A program made the translations under genes and the position numbers. Positions 1 to 5,040 of a stretch of DNA of 5,447 nt are shown here, piece by piece (within the stretch, counting starts at the first letter, position 1; each line of letters starts with the position of its first letter). The stretch comes from Alphaproteobacteria bacterium (GTDB lineage Bacteria; Pseudomonadota; Alphaproteobacteria; RF32; UBA3637). The DNA lies in contig JAGBRF010000067.1 of NCBI GenBank assembly GCA_017632555.1, positions 1-5,447 on the forward strand. Direction: 5' to 3'. The notes under the pieces were generated by a model. The model was not told the origin of the DNA. It ran no database searches and worked only from the letters and a program-made list of their open reading frames with translations.

Positions 1-1
1 C

Positions 2-706
2 CAAGTTGATGCACGTGCCTTGTCCGTCATTACCGGTGTGTTCATTGAGTTGATGAGTTCTTTCTTGATTGCGAACCCGCCAAATTTCAAAGGTTCTGAT
101 GGTCAAAAAACAGGTCCGTTCCCCGTATTGTTTGCATTGGACGAATTCCCGCAAATGCCGAAGTTAGCCGCGGTTAAAGATGGTCCGGCGGTCGGACGTG
201 GTCAAAAAGTGTCTTACTTGCTAATCGGACAGGATTTGGGCCAGATTTCCGGTCAATATGGTAAAGACGATTTGGAAACAATTATTACGACAACGGCGGC
301 AAAAGTTATTTTGGCACAAAACAACGAACAAACGGCCGAACGTTTCTCCAAAATGATTGGTACAAAAACAATTCAAACACAAAACATTTCAAAGCAAGAA
401 AGCTTTGGTTTCAACCCGAAACTTTCTGCGAATGTATCAACTTCTTTGCAATCCAGCCAGGTGGTCGGCGCTTCCGAAATGATGAGTTTGGATATGATGA
501 AACAATATGTTATTTTCCAAGGTTTCTTGAATCGTCCGATTTTGGCCGATGCGCCTCGTTGGTATTTGGATAAATCAATGAAAAAGAAGTGCGCTTTACC
601 GGCTTCTCCATACGTTCCATATTGGATTGTGGCACAACGTGAAAACACCGATTTGGATGCTTTGGCAAACTATTTACAAGAAGACGTAAGCGAAATGGAA
701 AGTTAA
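2..706 (+). CDS. virD4: VirD4/TraG-type T4SS coupling protein, C-terminal part
   Basis: This is the C-terminal 234 residues of a type IV secretion coupling ATPase, the inner-membrane hexamer that recruits DNA or protein substrates to the secretion channel. The frame is open to the window edge, so the N-terminal membrane segments and Walker A lie outside. What is seen: a Walker B motif (LFALDEFP, the D-E pair at visible residues 47-48), a following GRGQK segment, then the IGQDLGQISGQYG block with the conserved Q of VirD4/TraG ATPases. After that comes the family block around NNEQTAERFSKMIGT, which matches the ND-ERTA-RIS-LGT region of VirD4. A TTG at 20 could be read as a start but sits inside the domain, so it is not a real one. 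The next gene starts 4 bases after the stop, suggesting one transcript. Family assignment is firm; whether the system moves DNA or effectors cannot be told from this piece. Confidence 0.9.
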   Translation, partial: QVDARALSVITGVFIELMSSFLIANPPNFKGSDGQKTGPFPVLFALDEFPQMPKLAAVKDGPAVGRGQKVSYLLIGQDLGQISGQYGKDDLETIITTTAAKVILAQNNEQTAERFSKMIGTKTIQTQNISKQESFGFNPKLSANVSTSLQSSQVVGASEMMSLDMMKQYVIFQGFLNRPILADAPRWYLDKSMKKKCALPASPYVPYWIVAQRENTDLDALANYLQEDVSEMES

Positions 707-710
707 TTAA

Positions 711-1328
711 ATGGAAGAAACTGTTTTATTTCCCTCTGCCAAACCAAAAGCTGTCATGACTGTCACGAATGACATGCGTGAAAGTTTGGATTTTTGGGAA
801 GCAAAGTTTCAAGCCATGAATTTTCCAAGTATGGATTTGGTCGAAGCAACGGCTTATCCGATAACATTGTTGGAAAAAGTCAATCAGAAAAAACAATATC
901 AACGCGTCAAAAAAGATTTTTTGAAATATGTAACGTATAACTTTGTCAATGATCTGCGCAATGCCGGATTGGACGAAGAAAGAATCTTTTATTTGAAAAA
1001 GGGAATTATACCGGAAAATTATACAGTGCATGTCAAAATTCCGTTTGATTACACCGGAAAAGTCGATTTTTCAAATATGGTGTTGATGCAAAACAGACCC
1101 TATCACGATGACATTCATCGTTTTATGGATATGCAAATGGATGGTATGCCCGTGGGAACATTACCTTATAAACTTTACATTCCCGTTCCGACCGGCAGCG
1201 TTTATATCCCATCCACTAACTATACGGGAAGCGGTGGTAAAGGCAAACATGACCGCAGTGTCTTTGCCGGTTATTCGGAGAGCACCTATCAAAAATTAGC
1301 ACAAAAAGCTATGCGAGGTGCAAGATGA
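711..1328 (+). CDS. HNH-like (beta-beta-alpha-metal) domain protein, putative effector or DNA-binding protein
   Basis: A 205-residue soluble protein with no signal peptide or membrane segment. I do not recognise the full-length family, but residues 98-138 read like an HNH nuclease core: GIIPENYTVHVKIP, a short loop, DFSNMVLM, then PYHDDIHRF. The pattern has H107, N122, H132 and H136. The same elements in colicin E9 are H102, N118, H127 and H131, with nearly identical spacing. The residue that should be the general-base histidine (H103 in E9) is V108, so the fold may be kept without normal catalysis. Residues 1-97 are helical and charged; the tail after 145 is rich in P, G, Y and S, and ends in a basic stretch (QKAMRGAR), a loose match to VirD4-dependent export signals. 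The gene lies 4 bases after virD4 and overlaps a SUKH gene, which suggests toxin-immunity or a T4SS accessory role. Shine-Dalgarno is weak (GGAAAG near 697-702). The function is inferred. Confidence 0.65.
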   Translation: MEETVLFPSAKPKAVMTVTNDMRESLDFWEAKFQAMNFPSMDLVEATAYPITLLEKVNQKKQYQRVKKDFLKYVTYNFVNDLRNAGLDEERIFYLKKGIIPENYTVHVKIPFDYTGKVDFSNMVLMQNRPYHDDIHRFMDMQMDGMPVGTLPYKLYIPVPTGSVYIPSTNYTGSGGKGKHDRSVFAGYSESTYQKLAQKAMRGAR

Positions 1329-1792
1329 TGTTACTAACCAAATTGTTGGATAAGTTATATAAAGCGGACGCTTGCATTTTCAAACCCGTTTTGGAAAAGG
1401 ATTTGCGTGAATTAAGAATGATAATGGCGCGTAAAAGTTTACCGCCTATTCCGTCTGATTATTTGCAATTTTTAACATTGACGGACGGATTGATTTATAA
1501 CGGATTGCACTTTTTCGGTGTCAAAAATCATAACCGGGAAGCCAGTGTTTATACTTACCCCAGTCTTTTAGCCATTAACGAAGATTTTCAATCTCGCAAC
1601 CGCAGAAAAGATGTTTTGATTGTCGGCGAAAAGGACGAAGATTTTATTATTTATCGTCCCAAAGAAAAAGTATATCAGTTGATGGACAAAATGGATTTAA
1701 TCGGCGATTTGAACTTGCCGCGCTTTTTCGATGTGCTTTATTTCTTTAATCAAGATTTGGTTGAAAAAACAGAAACCGATTCAAAACCATAA
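1325..1792 (+). CDS. SMI1/KNR4 (SUKH) family protein, putative immunity protein
   Basis: A 155-residue cytoplasmic protein resembling the SMI1/KNR4 or YrhA-like branch of the SUKH superfamily. Seen: the family's core segment PIPSDYLQFLTLTDGL (residues 41-56), which matches the usual LP-DY--FL---NG pattern, then a hydrophobic strand HFFGV. Next comes YPSLLAINEDFQSRN, a strand pair around DVLIVGEKDEDFIIY, and a C-terminal helix with FFDVLYFFNQDL. SUKH proteins are known chiefly as immunity proteins that bind and neutralise secreted nucleases, including HNH-type toxins. The start codon overlaps the previous stop (ATGA at 1325-1328), and GAGG at 1315-1318 sits 6 bases upstream; a second ATG at 1328 is also possible. 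Overlap with the HNH-like gene implies coupled translation and a paired function. The SUKH assignment comes from motif reading alone; the immunity role is inference from family and position. Confidence 0.7.
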   Translation: MMLLTKLLDKLYKADACIFKPVLEKDLRELRMIMARKSLPPIPSDYLQFLTLTDGLIYNGLHFFGVKNHNREASVYTYPSLLAINEDFQSRNRRKDVLIVGEKDEDFIIYRPKEKVYQLMDKMDLIGDLNLPRFFDVLYFFNQDLVEKTETDSKP

Positions 1793-1795
1793 AAA

Positions 1796-1826
1796 AAAAT
1801 CCCCAACGAATTGGGGATTTTGTTTT
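1796..1826. terminator. Bidirectional intrinsic terminator between convergent operons
   Basis: A perfect 11-bp inverted repeat (AAAATCCCCAA at 1796-1806 and its complement at 1811-1821) closes a CGAA loop. On the plus strand it is followed by TTTTGTTTT. On the minus strand it is followed by a run of T, from the A tract at 1791-1799. It lies 3 bases after the SUKH stop and about 10 bases beyond the stop of the minus-strand gene ending at 1837. It should therefore end both convergent transcripts. Confidence 0.9.
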
Positions 1827-1836
1827 GGAATAACAA

Positions 1837-2217
1837 TTATCTTTGTTTTTGATTATCGGCAACCTGTTCAATCGTTTTTTGTGTTGCATCATTGGAAGCA
1901 ACCTTATTGACGGCATTTTCTTTTTGAACTGCATCTATGGATTTATCTATTTGTGCAAAAGCTTTGCCGGCATAATCAAAGAACAGACGCAACTTACTGA
2001 CCGTTGTATTGTTATCTGCATTGTATCTTATGTTTTTGATTTTTTCCGCAATATCTTCCAATTCGCTTTTTTGCCCCAAAGTTTTAAAAAACTCATCTAT
2101 CTGTAAAAAAGCATCACCCGTAAGTTTAATAAACTTTTCGGTATCGGTTTCTAAATTATAAACGCCACCACGTTTCAGATTATTTATTTTTTCTGCTATA
2201 TCTTTTAATTTTCCCAT
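1837..2217 (-). CDS. Small hypothetical protein with an internal duplication
   Basis: A 126-residue charged, helix-rich protein that I do not recognise; it has no signal peptide and no membrane segment. It consists of two copies of a unit of about 45 residues. Copy 1 (residues 4-48) begins LKDIAEKINNL and ends with GDAFLQIDEFF. Copy 2 (residues 53-98) begins LEDIAEKIKNI and ends with GKAFAQIDKSI. A polar tail rich in N, Q, K and A follows (99-126). The repeated helix pair suggests a self-dimerising or scaffold-like helical bundle, but no function can be given. The start ATG at 2217 is supported by CGGAG at 2225-2229, 7 bases upstream. It is the last gene of a three-gene minus-strand cassette, 16 bases after the preceding stop, and ends at the bidirectional terminator. 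Confidence 0.75.
   Translation of the reverse strand: MGKLKDIAEKINNLKRGGVYNLETDTEKFIKLTGDAFLQIDEFFKTLGQKSELEDIAEKIKNIRYNADNNTTVSKLRLFFDYAGKAFAQIDKSIDAVQKENAVNKVASNDATQKTIEQVADNQKQR
1924..2061 (-). repeat. Protein-level repeat unit, copy 2
   Basis: This encodes residues 53-98 and aligns with copy 1 at an offset of 49-50 residues. The DIAEKI and G-AF-QID blocks are retained, while the middle is freely diverged (NADNNTTVSKLRLFFDY against the first copy's GVYNLETDTEKFIKL). Confidence 0.75.
2074..2208 (-). repeat. Protein-level repeat unit, copy 1
   Basis: This encodes residues 4-48 of the 126-residue protein. Its conserved marks are DIAEKI-N near the start and G-AF-QID near the end, both shared with copy 2 at 1924-2061. 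Synonymous differences in the shared blocks (for example GATATAGCAGAA against GATATTGCGGAA) indicate an old duplication. Confidence 0.75.
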
Positions 2218-2233
2218 TTGAATACTCCGTCAA

Positions 2234-2626
2234 TTAAAAATCATCACTTCCGTTACGTTCTCTTCCGTTATAATTGAATACAGAATAATTGTGTCTGCAA
2301 ACAGTCCGTCCGCTGATATATCCTCTCATTTCAATAGGCGCCATTTCTTTATTGATGGCTTTTTCTTCCTTTTCTTTCGGTGTCAAAGCCTTCTGCTCTG
2401 AAATGGGATAAAGTTTATCCTGTAATGCCTGCGCGGCATCATCACCAAACAACAATCGTTCCACATGAATCGCCTGTTTATAAATGTTAACACGGCGGTC
2501 GCGTTCTCTGTTTGGACGAACATACACATTCGGACCGGCGATTTCTTTTTGAAGTTTTACTCTTTCTATTTCCAACTGTTCACGCGTCATTTTATCATAT
2601 TTTTTTGCTGCTGCAAAATTTGTCAT
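2234..2626 (-). CDS. Hypothetical charged protein, paralogue of its upstream neighbour
   Basis: About 130 residues, soluble, highly charged and unrecognised. Seen: an N-terminal KYDKMTREQLEIERVKLQKE helix, a basic segment RPNRERDRR, a helix with the pattern ERLLFGDDAAQALQDKLYP, then ALTPKEKEEK and a polar C-terminus ending RNGSDDF. The same order of elements (KMTRE-LE, RR, L-G---A-AL--K-Y, LTP) occurs in the gene at 2651-3046, so the two are diverged tandem paralogues; the extra C-terminus from about residue 98 differs. An ATG at 2632 would begin 1 base after the Shine-Dalgarno. The ATG at 2626 has AAGGAG 7 bases upstream, so I place the start there. It is the middle gene of the cassette, 16 bases before the next. 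No function is assigned. Confidence 0.75.
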   Translation of the reverse strand: MTNFAAAKKYDKMTREQLEIERVKLQKEIAGPNVYVRPNRERDRRVNIYKQAIHVERLLFGDDAAQALQDKLYPISEQKALTPKEKEEKAINKEMAPIEMRGYISGRTVCRHNYSVFNYNGRERNGSDDF

Positions 2627-2633
2627 ATTCATA

Positions 2634-2639
2634 CTCCTT
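2634..2639 (-). promoter_or_regulatory. Ribosome binding site deciding the start at 2626
   Basis: AAGGAG on the minus strand, 7 bases before ATG 2626 but only 1 base before ATG 2632. The inner start is therefore favoured. Confidence 0.75.
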
Positions 2640-2650
2640 ACAATTAAAAT

Positions 2651-3046
2651 TTAACGTTCTTTTACACGATAATTATTGGTTTTGTTTTTAGATTGTTGTC
2701 CTGCTTTAAGAACCACTTTTATTTCATCGACATTACTTGAAGAAGAACCAAACAAATTGGCATAAGCTTCTCTGTTTTTCATTTTTAGTTCCGGTGTCAA
2801 CTTTTGATATTTGGGCAAAATATCATAAATTTTTTTCCTTAAAGCAACGGCCGATTCACTCCCGCGCAATTTTCCTTCAATCCGCGTAATAAGCTGAACG
2901 AGAGCATATCTGCGAAATTCCTGTGAATGCATGGTCCAAGAATTAGAATCAGACGAAAAAAGTTCTTCTATCTTTTTAATTCTGAACTGTTCCAATTCTT
3001 CCCGTGTCATCTTATTCATTTTTTCTTCGACAGTTTGTTTGGCCAT
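2651..3046 (-). CDS. Hypothetical charged protein, first gene of the cassette
   Basis: About 131 residues, soluble and unrecognised. Seen: an N-terminal charged helix (EEKMNKMTREELEQFRIKKIEEL), a serine-rich link (SSDSNS), a helical region with EFRRYALVQLITRIEGKLRGSE, then AVALRKKIYDILP and QKLTPELKMKNRE. A serine run (FGSSSSN) and a basic tail ending NYRVKER follow. It shares element order and several identical blocks with the gene at 2234-2626, most clearly KMTRE-LE near the start and LTP near residue 85. Two ATGs are available: 3052 lies 2 bases from the Shine-Dalgarno and 3046 lies 8 bases away, so 3046 is preferred. It directly follows a near-consensus promoter, so it heads its own transcript, though read-through from prmC is possible because no terminator lies between. 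No function is assigned. Confidence 0.75.
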   Translation of the reverse strand: MAKQTVEEKMNKMTREELEQFRIKKIEELFSSDSNSWTMHSQEFRRYALVQLITRIEGKLRGSESAVALRKKIYDILPKYQKLTPELKMKNREAYANLFGSSSSNVDEIKVVLKAGQQSKNKTNNYRVKER

Positions 3047-3054
3047 TTTCATAA

Positions 3055-3060
3055 CTCCTT
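3055..3060 (-). promoter_or_regulatory. Ribosome binding site deciding the start at 3046
   Basis: AAGGAG on the minus strand, 8 bases before ATG 3046 and only 2 bases before ATG 3052. The arrangement (Shine-Dalgarno, near ATG, one codon, second ATG) repeats that of the paralogue downstream. Confidence 0.75.
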
Positions 3061-3078
3061 GACTTTGAACAAGGGTTG

Positions 3079-3107
3079 ATTGTAACAGTTATTTTGTCTT
3101 TTGTCAA
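3079..3107 (-). promoter_or_regulatory. Sigma70-type promoter of the three-gene cassette
   Basis: On the minus strand, TTGACA (3102-3107) and TACAAT (3079-3084) are separated by exactly 17 bases, one mismatch from consensus overall. The start of transcription would fall near 3072, leaving a leader of about 25 bases before ATG 3046. The TGA stop codon of prmC (3104-3106) lies inside the -35 box, so the promoter is fused to the end of the housekeeping operon. Confidence 0.8.
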
Positions 3108-3886
3108 GTATTTTTATGAGAAAAAGCTAATACACGCAAGATATGTCCCAAATCATAATAAGAAGCTTTCAAAATAAATTTCTTTTTTTCCATTATTGAT
3201 TTGACATCCTTTTCCTGCCCCTGTCCGATTTCAAAGAAAATCATTCCGTTTTGTTTCAAAACCTGCGCAACGGAATCGGACAAAATCCGATAATCTTGCA
3301 ATCCGTCTGCACCACCATCCAAAGCATTCAACGGATCGTAATTTTTAACATCGACATCCAAAGTTTCAATTTCAGATGACGGAATATATGGCGGATTGCA
3401 AACAACAACATCAAAGCCACCCAAATCATTCCACCAATTATCTTCGTCCCAACTGCGACAAATCAATTTACTGCGTTTGGGAGCATATTTTTCGGCGTTC
3501 TGTTTGGCTATTTGCAAAGCGGCGGCACTGGCATCCATTCCGATACCGGTTGCATTGGGATATTCACTCAATAAAGCCAACAGCAAACAACCACTACCCG
3601 TTCCCAAATCCAATATACGCAAAGAAGCTGATTTATCAGGAAAATTTTTCAATACGGCATCTATGATTGTTTCACTGTCCGGACGCGGGTCCAACGTATC
3701 TTTTGATACTTTCAAATCCAAAGTCCAAAACCCCTTTTGCCCGATAATTTTGGCAACGGGTTCGCCTTTTTGACGGCGAGCAATATAACGGGATAAAAGG
3801 GCTTCATCACCATTTGCCGCCTGCTTTAACCACTTAAAGTCTAAATCAGGCGTATCGGTACAGCTCACTAAATCAGAACTATCCAT
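3104..3886 (-). CDS. prmC: Peptide chain release factor N5-glutamine methyltransferase
   Basis: PrmC (HemK) uses S-adenosylmethionine to methylate the glutamine of the GGQ motif in release factors 1 and 2 in the cytoplasm, which speeds peptide release. Counting from ATG 3886 (260 residues), the linker motif GEPVAKIIG is near 41 and LDPRPDSE, the family's PRP-(D/S/T)E block, near 66. The SAM-binding ILDLGTGSG is at 91-99 and the catalytic NPPYIP at 164-169. The start is a choice: the frame is open to a TTG at 3925 without a visible Shine-Dalgarno, while ATG 3886 has GAG 7 bases upstream and overlaps the prfA stop by 8 bases, a common coupling arrangement. With this start the N-terminal substrate-binding helical domain is short (about 40 residues before GEP, against about 60 in E. 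coli). The C-terminal DLGHILRV is a diverged form of the usual D-(A/G)G-DR. Confidence 0.93.
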   Translation of the reverse strand: MDSSDLVSCTDTPDLDFKWLKQAANGDEALLSRYIARRQKGEPVAKIIGQKGFWTLDLKVSKDTLDPRPDSETIIDAVLKNFPDKSASLRILDLGTGSGCLLLALLSEYPNATGIGMDASAAALQIAKQNAEKYAPKRSKLICRSWDEDNWWNDLGGFDVVVCNPPYIPSSEIETLDVDVKNYDPLNALDGGADGLQDYRILSDSVAQVLKQNGMIFFEIGQGQEKDVKSIMEKKKFILKASYYDLGHILRVLAFSHKNT

Positions 3887-4958
3887 TTTCAAACTCTGCC
3901 AATTTAGCCAATTGATCTTCTTCAATTAAAGCTTTAATAAACACGTCCAATCCGTCACCGTCCATCACCTGATCCAACTGATAAACAGTCAAATTTATAC
4001 GGTGGTCGGTTACACGACCTTGCGGATAATTGTATGTGCGGATTCGTTCCGAACGGTCACCGGAACCGACTTGACTTTTACGATTGGAAGATTGTTCGGC
4101 GTCAATTTTTTGACGTTGAGCATCATACAATTTTGCACGTAACCGCGCCATTGCTTTGTCACGGTTTTTGAATTGAGAACGTTCTTCTTGACATTCCACA
4201 ACCGTTCCGGTCGGAATATGAATCAAACGCACGGCAGAAGAAGTTTTATTGACGTGCTGACCACCGGCACCGGAAGAACGGAACACTTCCATTTTAATAT
4301 CTTTTTCTTCATCAATGTGAACATCGACTTCGTCCGCTTCAGGCAAAACAGCCACCGTTGCAGCGGAAGTATGAACACGCCCGCTGGCTTCCGTTTCGGG
4401 AACACGTTGCACACGATGAGCGCCCGAGTCGTATTTTAACGAAGCAAACACGGCGTTACCGGAAATAGAAGCAACCGCTTCTTTCACACCACCGATACCC
4501 GTTTCGTTTTTTTCTTCCACTTCAAAACGCCAACCGCGGAAAGCCGCATAACGTTCATACATTCTGAACAAATCAGCCGCAAACAAAGCCGCTTCTTCAC
4601 CACCCGTACCGGCACGTACTTCCAAAATAACGTTTTTGGCATCGGCTTCATCTTTTGGCAACAATAATACTTTGATTTTTTGTTCCAAATCGGGCAATTC
4701 GGCTTTCAATGAATAATATTCTTCGTTTGCCAACGCTTTCATTTCATTGTCGGCAGACGGATCGTTCATCAACTCTTCGGCATCTTTCATATCGGATAAA
4801 ACTTTTTTCCAACGGCGACCGGCCATAACGACATCTTCCAAAGCACTTTGCTCTTTGGATAACTTCACGATTTGTGCGCCATCTGTTTCCGTTTCCAACA
4901 AAGCGGACAATTCATCATATCTGTCCATAATTGTTGATAATTTCATTTCAAAACTCAT
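3879..4958 (-). CDS. prfA: Peptide chain release factor 1
   Basis: RF1 reads UAA and UAG in the ribosomal A site and triggers peptide release. With the start at ATG 4958 the protein has 359 residues, one less than E. coli RF1. Seen: the N-terminal helical domain, then the core opening AGTGGEEAALFAADLFRMY (about 116-134). The stop-codon reading loop is RVPETEASGRVHTSA, with the RF1-type P-x-T as PET at 187-189 (RF2 would have SPF). The catalytic GGQ is at 232-234 in SSGAGGQHVNKTSSAVR, followed by QEERSQ-KN and DHRINLT. The frame continues upstream to a TTG at 4982, but AAGGA at 4966-4970 lies 7 bases before ATG 4958, which settles the start. It lies between rodZ and prmC, whose product modifies its GGQ glutamine. 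Confidence 0.97.
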   Translation of the reverse strand: MSFEMKLSTIMDRYDELSALLETETDGAQIVKLSKEQSALEDVVMAGRRWKKVLSDMKDAEELMNDPSADNEMKALANEEYYSLKAELPDLEQKIKVLLLPKDEADAKNVILEVRAGTGGEEAALFAADLFRMYERYAAFRGWRFEVEEKNETGIGGVKEAVASISGNAVFASLKYDSGAHRVQRVPETEASGRVHTSAATVAVLPEADEVDVHIDEEKDIKMEVFRSSGAGGQHVNKTSSAVRLIHIPTGTVVECQEERSQFKNRDKAMARLRAKLYDAQRQKIDAEQSSNRKSQVGSGDRSERIRTYNYPQGRVTDHRINLTVYQLDQVMDGDGLDVFIKALIEEDQLAKLAEFENG

Positions 4959-4988
4959 TTTTACTTCCTTTTCTTTTTGCAATAAACC

Positions 4989-4994
4989 ATTATA
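4989..4994 (-). promoter_or_regulatory. Possible -10 box upstream of prfA
   Basis: TATAAT on the minus strand, placing a transcript start near 4982 and leaving a leader of about 24 bases before prfA. No good -35 box lies 16-18 bases upstream, so this is a weak or activator-dependent promoter at best, and could be chance in AT-rich DNA. Confidence 0.35.
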
Positions 4995-5014
4995 TGCGGC
5001 ATTAAAAACCGCAT
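4994..5014. other. Small hairpin in the rodZ-prfA gap
   Basis: ATGCGG (4994-4999) and its exact complement CCGCAT (5009-5014) flank a 9-base A/T-rich loop. In minus-strand RNA a seventh G-U pair is possible. There is no T run after it in the direction of rodZ and prfA, but on the plus strand it is followed by TTATTTTT. It may weakly attenuate rodZ read-through, or stop antisense transcription. Either role is inference. Confidence 0.4.
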
Positions 5015-5040
5015 TTATTTTTCAATAACGATTTACCACG

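Noticed and set aside
373..648. Minus-strand open frame of 91 codons opposite virD4
   Set aside because: It lies wholly antisense to a clearly recognised ATPase domain and shows no motif or Shine-Dalgarno of its own.
726..1031. Minus-strand open frame of 101 codons opposite the HNH-like gene
   Set aside because: Composition rich in F, I and C is typical of an antisense shadow; the plus frame carries the ordered motif and sits in a tight gene run.
1843..2106. Plus-strand open frame with hydrophobic stretches
   Set aside because: It looks like a small membrane protein, but is the antisense of a charged protein with a clear internal repeat, and lies just after a terminator with no promoter seen.
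3396..3773. Plus-strand open frame of 125 codons inside prmC
   Set aside because: It is antisense to the SAM-binding and NPPY motifs of prmC and has no recognisable features.
4173..4439. Overlapping frames on both strands within prfA
   Set aside because: They are shadows of the GGQ domain of release factor 1.
4959..4982. TTG start giving an eight-residue N-terminal extension of RF1
   Set aside because: The Shine-Dalgarno lies within this stretch, right before ATG 4958, and the shorter form has the usual family length.
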